In this document: piece after piece, positions 45,794 through 58,418 of the stretch
Layout of the letters: every line of letters starts with the position of its first letter
Numbering within the stretch: position 1 is the first letter of the stretch
Origin: Antitrichia curtipendula
Lineage: Eukaryota > Streptophyta > Bryopsida > Hypnales > Leucodontaceae
Reading direction: 5' to 3'
Length of the DNA stretch: 64,000 nucleotides
Assembly: GCA_951230915.1 (NCBI GenBank)
Contig: OX579641.1
Coordinates: 9,796,001-9,860,000, forward strand
Notes under the pieces: model-generated
What the model was told of the DNA's origin: nothing
Databases searched by the model: none
The model's input: only the letters and a program-made list of their open reading frames with translations
Program-made: the position numbers and the translations under genes

Positions 45794-47418
45794 ACCCAAT
45801 CAAGTTCAATGACCTCAGATTTTGCTATCTCCGAAGCACAAAGGCCCATGTTTACCAATACACAATTGGAATCTTTGAAAACTATCAAAACGTAGTTTTC
45901 TCTACTACATTTTGTGTTATCTTTGTTTAGGCTTTTTCTATTGCTTTAGATCCCAAAGACTCCCCAGAAGGTCATGCAACAAGCAGTTATTTACAACAAC
46001 CTTCACACAAGAATTTGTTAAGCATGGATTGAATCTTTAAGCTCTTACAAAATTGGGCCATTACATCAAAAATTGTAGAGTGGATGTGAGGGCAATTGAA
46101 GGAAACTAACTTATATAAAACAATTACAAAATGCATTACAAAATTCATGAATAAAAAATGATTAGAACACTTGCCTAGAAGTCCTTGCATGTTAGCCCAT
46201 AGTCTGTTTAAAACGTGTCGTAAAAGACAACAAGTGCTTCATGCCCTAATTATGTCATGAACTTGGATTGGAGTCTTTGGAGGAGATTCAATCCAAATAT
46301 AATTGCACAAATTGTTAACTAATCTAAGTACAACCATAATAAGCAAAATTGGATAATTGTTGACCAAAGCAAGGCAAAGGTAGCCATTTGCTGGCTCTTT
46401 TGTTGAAAAAAATAAGTGAAAATGGCAAGCATTGAAGCTAATTTGAGAGTCATATCCTATGTATAGTTCCAATGTAGGTGGTGAGGCTCTAAAAATCTCA
46501 AGAGAGATTGAGGTGACAACAAATAGAAGTAATTGCAACAATGGCATTGTGGATGGCGGAGGAAGCAATTCATAGGCAAGGAAGATAGGTGATGATGAAG
46601 CTACAATGGCAGCTGCAAAGTTATCTAATTGAATGATCTAGTGATAAGGTAAGTTTTTTTTACCTTTTCTACAGTGTTTAATTTTCCATTTAGTAAAAAG
46701 ATAAGATTTGGGCTCATATTTGCCACAAAAAATGGTTGAAGATAGCTAAAAGAAAATTATTATAGAAGCTACCACAAATCATACTAATAAAAAGAAATTA
46801 TGCATATGGTGAAGAAATTTGTATGTGTCATTTCATTAAGTTTTTAAAGGCATGATTTGAAGTGATCACTACGAGATGTCTTTAGGAGATGAATATGTTC
46901 TTGTGTCAATGAAAAATCTATTTGACTGAAAATTTGAGACTACTTATTATAATTAAAAGATTATTAATGATTAAAGATTTAAAAAGATACAAAATAATTT
47001 CTAATTTAAGGCATGTGTACATAAATAGTTATCATAATTAACTTTGCATAAATTTAAATTATCAACATAGAATGTATTACACTACAAAATCTTTTACATG
47101 ATTGCAAAGACAATTACAACTATATTCCCTACTTATGTAGGTGAATTATGTACAATTTGATGTTCAAAGGACATCATTTGTAATCTTATATAGTTTTCAT
47201 TTTGAAACTACAATCAATAAAAGTTGCACATGTTGAATTACTTTTGGGGGACTTGAGTCTTCTAGCATAACTTCAAAAGTATATAAATTTTACAATACTT
47301 TAGAAGACATTCTTTGATTATTAAAAAATACAAACATGATGTCGATCACACGGTCTAGGCGTAAGTATCCTTACAACACCCAAACGTTGTAAAATGACTT
47401 GAAATATCGTTTTAGGGG
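45794..47418. other. AT-rich gene-free stretch
   Basis: The minus-strand 109-codon frame at 46239-46568 has a hydrophobic N-terminus but no recognisable domain. No gene is called. Confidence 0.4.
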
Positions 47419-47425
47419 ATTCTAG

Positions 47426-48473
47426 TATGTTGTCACAGACTAAGGTATTTGGATTTTCTTATTTATTTTCAAAAATCCAAACAACCTGTTCAATCTCTTG
47501 CTCCCTTCTGGTTAAGAAAGCTCCCCGAAAGTCATTTCGGATCCGATCCTTTCCAGATCCTAGTTATATCTCTCCGAATTATTGGTTTTCTATTCCTCTG
47601 TTTTATTCTCAGAGGGTCCACTCTTGGTCTTTTAGAGGGGTAGGGACTTCACCGCTTAGTATCTTCATGTTCTCCACTCTCACTAAACAAACAAGCAAAC
47701 AATGTATTGTGATCGAGAAAGGAAATTAGCACCCTCACAACTTTACGGATGGCCTATTAGGAAAGCAGGTCACTCAGGGTCGCGTCTAGTCCCCTTTTAC
47801 TACAACAACAGATCAAATACACCTGGAGCTGACAGAGAATTGTTTCCTAGTTGCTAGACTGATCATATGGTTGGCAGACCTTCCGGTGAGTGGGGATTTT
47901 CCTCTAGCGGTTGCTTATATTTGTACGGAACCGTATTTGATTCTAGACCCGCATCCACACCACTCCTGGGTTTTGCCAGATTATCATTCCGGTAATTTAA
48001 AGGCACCACGCACAAGTCCTCATTGACGAGCCTAACTTTGTCACAAACGTATTATCTCAACTTTACCCAGTTCCCTAAGATCTAGATTCCTCCTCACCCA
48101 TCCCTCTTACAATCCAGCACTCACATAAACAAACCAACAAACTCTTTGCATAAAGTCAGAATGTCCACCTGGTGGCTCAGATTAAAGAAAAGAATGAAAT
48201 AAACATTGAAAATGCACTCGGATGGAATGGAATGGGCAATAGTCCTACCCACCCATAAAAACCAAACCAAAAAGCCAAAAAAAGCCACCCAAAATTCAGG
48301 GTGACCACACAATGATCCTTCAAGATATCCGAAAAGTCACAAGCCAATCTCCAAGAAATCCAGAACTCGGGCCCACACACGGAAAATCTGTTTTGGAACT
48401 AAATTGAAAATCTAATAATCTAAAAGCATCCTATCTACTTTTCCTTTCGCACCCTCTTCAAACTGCTACCGTC
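47426..48473 (-). other. non-coding distal part of a decayed retroelement-like insertion
   Basis: This stretch, compositionally like the adjoining gag-like frame and unlike the AT-rich flank, lies 3' of that frame on the minus strand. The left junction carries ATTCTAG (47419-47425), which recurs at the other edge of the insertion (50716-50722) and could be a target duplication. I could not find a terminal repeat here matching the right edge. Confidence 0.4.
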
Positions 48474-50409
48474 CTAACCTGCTAGTGCCTTAACCGTGGT
48501 CTTCATCGGAGTCGATCTGATTGCTGCCCGGGTTTGAATCTTGCACAAAAGTGGGAAACACTCTTCATCCGTTTCCATCGCGGATCCAGTCTCGAACTCC
48601 TCGTCCTCAGAGTCTTCAATCCACTGAACATTCAGCTGCTTCTCCTGCACGGTCTCAGCCAGATCCACCATTGCGTTGTCTCGTGTGGACGAAGGCTGTT
48701 GCATGTGGAAGAAGTCTTCTGGATGGATTCGGGCCAGATTCGACAGGACTCCAATCCGATTGATGAAATCTCTACAGATCTTCAGATCGGGCATCATGAA
48801 TGTCTCTACCACACTTGTTTGAAGTGGCGAAACACTTCACCGGGTGGAAACTTCTGACTGCACCAGAACGGTTTTAAAATACGGCTCCTTCTCTGGTTCA
48901 GGTACCGAATTCGCGCTCGTCATCGATGTCTGTGCTTCACTTGAGGAAGGAATTGTAGGTGGCCTTAGAAGGAACCTCAAGCCTTTAGATTGTGACTGAG
49001 CCGGAATAGTGGTAGTCGCCTTGACTGGAGTCCCCATGAATAGGAAACTGGGAACATCTGGAAACTGCGAAAAGGGCCATCGCTTTTTCCGGATTCAGGT
49101 GTCCCAGTAACTTGCCCATCTTCTTCAATACTGCCTCCATTCGGGCTTGAAAATCCACCAAGATTGTCACCACCTTTGATTCGGTTATTTGGCCTTCCTT
49201 CAGTAGACGATCGTTGAAGAGGTTGGACCTGACCACAAGCTTTGTTGGCTGCGCGACCAACGCTGTGAGGTTTTGGACCAGTTGAAGCGCCTCTCCCTCC
49301 TTCTGCCTTGCTACCATCAACTCCTCTTCCGTCCAACTTACTCGGGTTCGTAGGTCGTCCTGTTCCTTCTCCAAATTTCGGATCAACTCATCCTTTGCGC
49401 GTAGCACCTCAGGATCCGGTCGTCACTTGATTTCGGCCACGAGCTTATCCGGCTCCACTTTCACCTCCTCAATAATCTCTATGAGGAGATCCGCCATATT
49501 GTCGTGCAATTGCTTCGCCTGCCGCATCCAACTGATTCCTGTATCAAAGAATTACGACACTTTTTCGCCTTCCGTAGCCTGCCTGAGCTCTCTACCTTCT
49601 GGTGCTGGAAATTTTTCCTTCAAAGCCGGATCGGTTGACTTCCTCTACTTGTCCCGACGCTTGACAGGTTCCGCTCTCTCCTCCGAATGATCTTCCTCCT
49701 CGGATTCCGGGTGATCTCATTTCACCTCATCCATGAGGCCATACTGCAGGATTATGGCCCCTATGTCATATGCTACTAACTCATGACCACTCAAAACCTC
49801 CTTCTGATGGTAGAGGTGGAACAAGTATGGGCTAATGGGGTTGTGCTTGCCCCTCAACACATGCTCCGCCAACTTCAACACTACATCTACGAGCACTCTA
49901 CCCCAATGTACAAATCTATCCTCTAAAGCACCAAAGATGGTGTTGGCCACTGTGACTGTAACCCGGGTAGGCTTTTCCGGATACAGGAGCGGAATTAGGA
50001 ATTCCAGCACCCGTCTATGTCTATCGTTCTTACAATCGCTAATGGCGTGCCCCTCCTTGGCATTGGCCGGACATCGGAACTTTCCACTCGCGTACTTATT
50101 CGTCCGGGAGGCTAATCTGAATCCATTTTTCCTGAATGAATACACTTTTGCCCAAACATCTTTGGTCTAAGCTACAAGTCGGCCTCTCATTATCAACTCA
50201 TACTGATTCGGAACTCCTAAGATGAGCTCTTGAATCATCTCCTCACTCTTCAGGTTCCACGGCCTCTGTATAAACCTGACGCACCTTATACGCATCAGAT
50301 CCTCCTCTAACTGCTTCCGGATGTTCGGATCAAAAGGGATAGCATGACAGACCATCTGGTCCGCAATCGTATTTGGATCGTTGCCCTCCACCATTCGATA
50401 CAGACACAA
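48474..50409 (-). pseudogene. decayed gag-like protein of a retroelement (about 645 codons)
   Basis: One minus-strand frame runs from Met at 50409 to about 48985 with five in-frame stops. After a frameshift near 49000 it continues, past one more stop, to 48474. The N-terminal part contains VCHAIPFDPNIRKQLEED and WNLKSEEMIQELILGVPN, then FLIPLLYPEKPTRVTVTVAN and PISPYLFHLYHQKEVLSG. The middle is a charged coiled coil (LRAKDELIRNLEKEQDDL), followed by a Pro/Ser/Thr-rich linker and an acidic C-terminus (WIEDSEDEEFETG). Several stops are one C-to-T change away from a sense codon (CGA, CAG or CAA), as expected of methylated, deaminated transposon DNA. No zinc knuckle, protease or reverse transcriptase is visible, so the element is non-autonomous or deleted. 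A gag role is inferred from organisation; an abandoned host gene is the alternative. Confidence 0.6.
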
Positions 50410-50446
50410 ATTTTATTCCGGTACAAATGGCACCGACCTCACATTT

Positions 50447-50715
50447 CTCTCCCTGGCACGAATGCTAACTCACTACTCTTTCACTCAACTAAACGTGCGC
50501 AGAGTCTTGCAAACAGAGAGGGAGAAAAAGGAGTGGCGACAGGCTTAAGTACCCGACGTACGGCCAACAGTTCCTAGAGGAGAACGGGTAGGAGACCGTT
50601 CCTGTAACAGTACCTTAGTTCCCTAGACCGGACTTTCTAAGCCGAGGTTCCATCCACCTGGGACATTTCCAGATTCCGGATCCAGATCTCTTATAGTGAC
50701 GTAGCATCCGTAACA
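50447..50715 (-). repeat. candidate LTR / 5' leader of the gag-like element
   Basis: Read on the minus strand, the insertion begins TGTTACGGATGCTACGTCAC at 50715, a start typical of plant LTRs. It runs to about 50447, where TCGGTGCCATTTGTACCGGA resembles a degenerate primer-binding site of the tRNA-Asp type (TGGCGCCGTTG...). No second LTR was found, so the call is tentative. Confidence 0.4.
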
Positions 50716-50722
50716 ATTCTAG

Positions 50723-51922
50723 CAATCTGAAAACTGACTATTCTAAAGTTATTCATAATTAAACCAAATTCTCTATGTTTTATCAAGAAAACAAAAAAAT
50801 TTGACTCTATTCTAATCCTATTCTAATCTATTTCTATATGTTTTGAATTTCCGTACTCCCACATATGATATAAGATATAGAGTGAGATTGGCTTAATGAA
50901 GAGCTTGAAATTAAGACTTATGGCTTTACATTTAGTTTGGAAGGAATATATTTTGAATGTTTTGGCATTTAAGAATTAAAGCTGCAAGCAAATTAGCATT
51001 GACTAAAAATCATTACCGATTTTAGTAGCACAATTCTAATAATTTTTTCAATTTAGATATTCAAAATTTGAAATATTTATAGTTATTTATATAAAAAATT
51101 ATTAGTAATTAAATTAGATACACAAATATGTACACTCCATTCATTATTGCTAATTTGTTCATTTAAAAAAAAAATTGTGTGAATATTAATGGTGTACCAT
51201 TTATATATTATACTTTTTTTATTAGAATATTTAATTTAGGGGAAGACCTTAGGTTGACATTAATTTATACAAAGAGGTATATAAAATAATTTTTGAGCTG
51301 CTACAAGGATTCTTTCAAAGACAAGATTGAGACAAAATGATTGTTTTGAATTATTTAAATATCCCATAATTGTTTTTTCTACTATTCATTTATATTTTTA
51401 CTTTGATGAATAAGTTGCTGGCAATTTAAACTTCAATTCTTGCTTGAGGTCTTTCATATAAAACAAACATAGGCATCAATATTAAAAAATTCAAACATCA
51501 AGACAACAATACTACAAAGAACTACTAATTGAATATTTAATGTTTAATATTTGGTCATGTCATGCTTTAAATTATTTTAAAGATAAATTAAAATAATAAA
51601 CCACGTAAGAAAATTTAACAAATGTGAAAAAATCAATTAAAAAAATTAACAACTTCAAATGTATAAAATTAGAAAACTATAAACCACATGATCCAAACGA
51701 AAAACAAACTTATAAATTTCATTTATATAAATTAAATTAAAAATCTTGAATCTTCAGTTTTAAATTTAAAATATTAATTAAAAACCAAAAAAAAATCAAT
51801 ATAATAAATTTTTTCATATGTACAAGCTTGAAAATTGAAGTTTTTAAGTTTTTTAATTACAACTTTTAGATTTGTATATTTTGATATTCTTTTATGTCAA
51901 CAAATCCAACGTTTGAGTATTC
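50723..51922. other. very AT-rich gene-free stretch
   Basis: No gene. The AT content jumps at the edge of the retroelement-like insertion, supporting that boundary. Confidence 0.45.
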
Positions 51923-52622
51923 TTAACTCCCAATGGACCAAGGCTTTTTCTTGCCAAAAAACACTCAAAACTACCATTTCTATTGCAAATAATTAAAAAA
52001 ATTGAATTTTTTTTTGTTTCTTTTGCAAAACTAACCATAGGATTTTGCACCTACCTAGTATGATAATATGTGGAATAAATTTCAGAATTTTTGACCACAC
52101 AAATTGCAAGATATATGTATTTAAAGTGAAAAAGTTCTTTTGCATATTGCGAAACTAGATTATTTGACTTTGAACCTTCTTAACTTAAATTTTTTGCACT
52201 ATAGAGTTTTGAGGTTTAAAAATTTAAGGTGGTAGATTGAGCTGAGACTCTAGGAAAGAAATTCTTAACTAAAAAAATTAATTTTCATTCTTCAGGAAAT
52301 TGTTATGTAGAAGTAGGTACAAAATTGAAGGAAAATCTAAATTATTAATATTTCTATGATGAAATTTTATAGGCACTAATTCCAATAGTGAGATTGTTCT
52401 AAGAAACAAAATAAACCATGCTTAATTTCTTTTTTGAGAAATTGTAAAAATTGCATTAAAAAATGAATCCTACAAGTAGTGGTTTTTTTTTAGAAGATGC
52501 TTAAATTGCGTGACAACTAAGATTGCCCATAACTTTTACATCACATATTCAAATGAAATGAATCAAAGCTTCTCATGTAGACAAAGATCTAATATGTAAC
52601 AAAAAATAAATAAAAAAGATAA

Positions 52623-52678
<56 letters not shown>

Positions 52679-52908
52679 TTTTCTTTTCTTCTTTTTCTTT
52701 TTGTTGCCCGGTCTCCCTTCTTTTGAGTTCATTTGGGCATAATTTTTGTTCCTGGGTACCTATTGAAAAAATAAAACATTCCCATGAAGATAGTTAGTTT
52801 TTCTATCTTCAAAATAATTTCAAAAAATCATGACAAAAATTGAGACCCTATGTATTTGCCCAAGATTCATTTTGTCTCCTAAAGGGACAATGGTCCTTTA
52901 GGGATTAA
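51923..52908 (+). mobile_element. TTAA-bounded element, most complete dispersed copy (986 bp)
   Basis: The left end TTAACTCCCAATGGACCA and the right end read inward, TTAATCCCTAAAGGACCA, are imperfect inverted repeats with TTAA outermost (51923-51926 and 52905-52908). The interior matches the family along its length. An (AT)n run at 52627-52675 lies inside. No transposase frame is present. Confidence 0.65.
52627..52675. repeat. (AT)n microsatellite
   Basis: Uninterrupted AT dinucleotide run of about 24 units within the TTAA-bounded element. Confidence 0.95.
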
Positions 52909-54919
52909 TTGATTTTTATAATTACAATTCAAATAGTTGCAAAGTCATATTTTAATTTTAAGATTATTCTTAAATTTTAAATTACTTTTAGTATATCTAG
53001 TTTGTAATCAATTTTTTGAAAATTTGTATGGGAGATTTTTAGTAATAAAATTATTAATATTTAATCTAGTCAAATACTGTAGTATTTTTGCTTTACTTTA
53101 AAAAAAATTATGAATTCAGTGGTTGATCATATTTACATAGAGAAGAGTTTTTGTTCAAAATCTTGAGGGTTGCTATTAGAAATTTAATGCGGTAATTGAA
53201 AAGTTTTTTTTTTTTCAATTACTTTTAAATATAGAAGTTGATATAGAAAACTTATACATTGTAGAAATAAACTAAATCCTTTTGATTTTGCAATTTTTAA
53301 TATACGTGCTTGTAATTATCTCATACATTTTTTCTCATTTGATTTATATTTTAGAGCTAACTTATCACAAATTGACAATTAATGCAATGAAATCATTCTT
53401 TAGATTACAAATTTTAAAGTTTTTGATAAAATTTTAGCTACTATTTGTTTTTTTGTTTTATATGTGTAATACTGCTATGATGTATTATCAAGTGTATTTT
53501 TGTAAGTAAAAACATTAAGGATGCAGTCTCATTTTGAATTTATGTTCAAAGAAGGTGAAAGAAATTACCAATAGTCTTTTAAATGAGATGAAGGTTGTAA
53601 AAGAGTGAGGACTAGGCAAGTGGTATGGATCTTAAAAAAATATACCTCACATTTTTGAGCTCCAAATTCCACCTAATATCATTTTAATTTCATTTTTAAT
53701 ATTTAAAAAAAATACGACTTTGCCTTCAGTTGGAACTTTAAAAAGTTGTCACTTAAGAGGTAGTACAAAGTATTATGGAATAAACATTATCTAATAGCAA
53801 TGGTTTGAAGTTTTTCATTGAAAGAAGACATACGAAAATTATTAGTCAATAGGCCAAAAGTCTGAAACAACCCAAGATACTAATCATTAAAGAAAAGGTA
53901 TTATAATTCACGTACTTATGCACTTAGGTGAAAACTATGGCACTTCTAAGCCAAGGCTCAAAGGTTTTAAGGTGACTTTATAGTAATATTCAAACATATT
54001 GTTTCAAAATGTCTTTATTCAAAAATAAAAAAAGGAGTTTATTGTGTGAATTTTTGCTAGCCCTATTAAATTAAAAGATAGTAAATCTACTCGTATGAAA
54101 AAATATGTAAATAATTTATGTTCAATAATAATCTTTAAGAAGATTCAATTCCGAATTACAAATTTTAAAATATAGTAGAATTTGAGCTTGCAACAAAGTG
54201 AAATCAATGAGTGAAGTCACTAAAATCAATAAGACACTTCTATTAGTAGATATGTCTTTTGGCATCAAACTATAGTACAAGAATTTGGTTCCACATGACC
54301 ATATGAATTTTGTGCCAATGAACCTTCTTTTCTAATAGTTTGTATCAATGAGATCACTACATTAAGGATTTCAGTTGTTTAGGACCTTTGTCTTATTTAT
54401 ATAGGCAAGTGAAAAAATAAAAATAAATTATAAATGAGCATTGAATATTACTTTATCAAAACTAGGAATTAAAGTAACACCACCTAAATTGTGACCCAAA
54501 GGTTGCTATTATGTGAGCCTAGGATCTTAAGCGCATGAGCCTAAAAGACTATACATTTATGTTATATGTGTCTATATTATAGAAACCTTCCATGATTATA
54601 GTATAAATATGATACAGATACCTACATTCTAGATGTTTATATTATAAGTACCTTCAATGGTTGTAGTATATCTACTTACATATATGCTCAAAGCTCACAT
54701 GCTCACATTTTCATGCTCACATACTACCACCACTAAATTGTGACCTATTTGTAAAACCGTCCCATCTTAGATTCTTGTCGAAAATGTACAACCTTTATAC
54801 ATGAGAGTCTAGGGTGAATTTTAGGGAGACTCTTTTCAATACTTTGAATTTTTTTTAGTTTATTCACATTGAGTCCAAAAAATGTATTCTAAAAAAAAAT
54901 GAATATACTTTGCAACTGT
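52909..54919. other. AT-rich gene-free stretch with small repeats
   Basis: At about 54257-54303 there is a copy of the dispersed repeat found at 14467-14520. At about 54567-54672 two diverged tandem units share 'tatattata.a.accttc.atg.ttatagtat'. No gene. Confidence 0.4.
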
Positions 54920-55062
54920 CACAATAGTAGAATGATGGTCTTTGGACACCAATGAATGGTGCTAGAGCATAGAACCAAAGGCCCATATTGGCACCAAACT
55001 AATGCCAATATAGACTCTGGCACTATCCATTGGTGCTCAAAGATCGTCCTTTTCTTCTAGTG
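54920..55062. mobile_element. foldback MITE-like element (143 bp)
   Basis: Outer arms GGTCTTTGGACACCAATGAA and, inverted, GACGATCTTTGAGCACCAATGG pair, as do the inner arms CCATATTGGC and GCCAATATAG. The right terminus read inward is CACTAGAAGAAAAGG, resembling a CACTA end; the left is CACAATAGTAGAATG. No matching 3-bp flank duplication is visible. Confidence 0.55.
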
Positions 55063-55167
55063 CCAATAAGACCCAACAAAGCTTTATGAGTTCAATAACA
55101 AGATCCTTGTTCAAACCGTTGTTCAAACACATTTAGGTGATGTTAGCTTGATTAAAGTGAACCCACC

Positions 55168-55296
55168 CATTACCACTACCCTTCTCAATTTCCGCCCTCA
55201 TGTACATGTGGTGTAAATTCCCTTCTGAAATGTATCCATGTACCCCCTGGGTACATGATAGCAGAATTGAGAAGGTTGGCGGTAACAGGCTGGTTT
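55168..55296. repeat. imperfect inverted repeat in a GC-richer patch
   Basis: The left arm has TTACCACTACCCTTCTCAAT followed by TCATGTACATG; the right arm has CATGTACCC reversed, followed by ATTGAGAAGGTTGGCGGTAA. Arms are about 40 bp, with mismatches. It may be a small foldback element. Confidence 0.6.
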
Positions 55297-56980
55297 ACTT
55301 TACCTTACTTCAAGGAAGTTCAAGGTTTTCCAAGTTACCAGGATCCTGAACTTCTAAGGTAACATCTGATCAGTGAAATCAACTGTTTCTTTTCGAGTTA
55401 TTTTCATTTGTTGATTATCAGTTTTTGTGGAATACTTTTTTCTTTTGTTTCTTTTAATCGTTATTGTTCCTATCAACCCGAAGTCAACAACTTACAAATT
55501 CCTCCATTGACTAGACTATGGAAAATTGGGCATTCAGTTAATTCCCAGCCAGTACCCTACTCCGCATTTAACATGATTAATTGTTCCCATGAAATTGTTC
55601 CCATGAAATTGTAATTAAAACTCAGTCCATTCATTTCAGTTTGGAAGAATCAATCACTCCATTCCATTCAACTCATCAGTGGCTGAATTCCCCCGAAACT
55701 CGGTTTTCAATGGTGGGCACATTAATCAAGGAGGCACATTAACCCTAGGCAACACACAAACTGCACAAGCAAGGCTTTCAATTGATCCAAGGCATGCCAT
55801 GCTCCAGCCTCAAGGGACAAGCAAGGTCAATATGTTACCCCTTTTTTTTTTATTATACTCAAACGAAGCTCAAAACTGGAGTCTCCACCATGATCACTGG
55901 TAATGTGTTGTACTATATTCCTTCTGTCTGCACACTGAATGAATCAATGCCTCTCGCTGTCCATACTCCAAACAAAGTCTTAAAGTAAGCTTTCTTTTTC
56001 TTCTGCTTTTTTCCTTTCCTAAACAAACAGACATTAATCTAAGTTAATCAAAGCAAGCTTCAGTTGTGAAAAAACAGAAAGCGGAGACTGATAACAGAAT
56101 TTGCAACTGACCCTCAAGGGTAGACCTCTTTACTGTTTCCAACCTAATGGAATTTATCTGTACCTTGAACAGGGAAGAAAAACAAGAACCAGGAGGCTCT
56201 GTCGTAGGTTCATTTATTGACCAGTCGGACCTCACATCCCCCATTCCAACCAAACCGTAACCTTGTTGTGCATTGTGGATGCAGTTGTAAGGTAGGAGGC
56301 TGTTAAAGCAACCCTTGAAGAGCTGATTGCATTTTCAGGGAAAGCTAAATTTTTTTAGTAAATTTGACTAGGAAGAAAAATGGAATTGGCATCTAATCCA
56401 AGTCGTTTCATATTTTTTGGACCCTTCGTGGAATTAGTTACAAATTTTTGAAGTTGAAACGCAGTGGTTTCTAAAAGCGACCCCCTCTTGAAATGTACAA
56501 CGTTGGTACATTGAAGAAAGTAAAATGTATCTATGTGTTAGAGGTCGCTTTTAGAGACAGCTCGCTTTTATAGACCCCTACCTTAGATAGGATAAGAAAA
56601 CTCAAATTCTGAAACGAGTGTCGATGCCATAGTCTCTGTGCTTTGGACAAAGCCAATACAATAATCTTGTTTTTTTCTTTTCTGATGCCAGTGAGAATTA
56701 GGATTGTTTCATGCTATGTCTTCCATCCACTTTTTTTTAAAGTGGAACTTGAAGGCCTAATCGCAACTTTCTTGGGTTGCAAAAGGCAAAAAATAAATAT
56801 TATATGTGGGGTTCGGATGTTTGTAGTGAGAATGTCAAAGTCCCAAGTTTTGTGCATGCATAGTAACTAGCTTGAACCCATGCTAGACACAATACACAAT
56901 AGCTGACTTCCAAAACTATGAGCTCAAATTTTCAAGTCATTTTTCACTTTTCACTTTGGGACATGGGCCTCAAGGTACAA
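55297..56980. other. GC-richer gene-like region, no recognised gene
   Basis: The plus-strand frame around 55682-55827 (GGTLTLGNTQTAQARLS...) ends at AAG|GTCAAT, which could be a splice donor, but no partner exon or domain is recognised. It may hold an untranslated or lineage-specific transcript. The minus-strand frame 56044-56253 is also unrecognised. Confidence 0.3.
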
Positions 56981-56983
56981 TTG

Positions 56984-57436
56984 TTTGTTGGATTCTTGTG
57001 AAGTTTTGACAAGACATGTATTTCATTACTAACTTCATACATAGAAAGTTTTACAACAATCCATGCTTGTGGTTCCAAACTTATACCTCCAAAAGACATT
57101 TTTTTTTCCCAAAATCAAGGCAATTCAAGCAGCCATTGTAAATAGATCCAAAAGATCTAGATTTTCTTACACATTCTCTCAACATGTGTGTGAAATACAA
57201 TCCAATGATTTGTTGGATTCTTGTGAAGTTTTGACAAGACATGTATTTCATTACTAACTTCATACATAGAAAGTTTTACAACAATCCATGCTTGTGGTTC
57301 CAAACTTATACCTCCAAAAGACATTTTTTTTCCCCAAAATCAAGGCAATTCAAGCAGCCATTGTAAATAGATCCAAAAGATCTAGATTTTCTTACACATT
57401 CTCTCAACATGTGTGTGAAATACAATCCAATGATTT
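56984..57436. repeat. near-identical tandem duplication, period 225 bp
   Basis: Copy 1 (56984-57208) and copy 2 (57209-57433) differ by about one base, at the T/C boundary of a T-run. Both begin TTTGTTGGATTCTTGTG and end with AATCCAATGA. The frames inside (57063 and 57288) are duplicates of each other and not genes. Confidence 0.93.
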
Positions 57437-58418
57437 GGACCTACGGCCTTTGAAATTTGAAATTACAACACCATTTTTGGGTGTTAAACATCATTCATAT
57501 GCTTCTATGATAAATATGAGTTTAGAATAGGGGAGTCCTTTTTACATTCTATTATATTCCACCTTTGTAAAATCCTACTATGTTCTAATCAAATTATAGG
57601 CTGCAAGTTGTATACAACCACAACCATGGTTGTATGGAGGGAGCAAACAAATATTGAAGTGCAAGGAAAATTAATAAAATTTAATACTCCCATTGGTCAA
57701 TCATGACTATTTCTAAATTGTTGTCCAATGTGATACTTGGATTTTTTAAATTATTATCTTAGTTTAGTCCCAAGACTAAAACTACCAAACACAACTTTGC
57801 CAACAAAAAATTTCTTATACAACACAAAGATCTCTCATATGCTTGAGCATCCCAAATGTAAGTGTTGTGAACAACCCAAATTGACCCATCTAAGTATACC
57901 TTACATCTCAAAATTTCCCCCAATCCACTTCATAATGTGTACAAATAGTAAATTGTAAAATAATGCGTCCCTATTTCATATGACTTTCATATGATGTTTG
58001 AATGACTTGTAATTTTCATAACTTTGTCAAAAGTTGCAACTCATTAATGACGCACCTATTGTGGTATTGGATTTTATATATACCGAAAGTCACATGAACT
58101 TCATATTACCAAAATAAGAGACTTCTTTTTCTTGATGTATGGTAGAACCACCCCATAGCCGATCACTTAAGCAATCCCACCCATGTTTTGGAATAGTATA
58201 AGATACTGTTAATTTTTTGGCTTTGTAGAAAAGATAGAAATCACAGAGATTGCAATTTTTTTGGTAATTTCATGCCTTATGATTGAAATAACTATGTTTT
58301 TTGGAAGTCAAAAGTTGGTTTGAACCCACACCCAATGTACAAAGTCTTCCAATTCTGATCGTTCAAGAACTACTTCCCCGCTCACTACTTCCTACTTTCT
58401 TGCTCACTACTTTGAGGC
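57437..58418. other. AT-rich gene-free stretch
   Basis: No gene or clear element. A TACTCCC motif near 57686 resembles a Stowaway end, but no partner terminus was found. Confidence 0.4.

Noticed and set aside
57063..57530. Two near-identical small proteins
   Set aside because: They arise from the 225-bp tandem duplication and start in AT-rich non-coding sequence.
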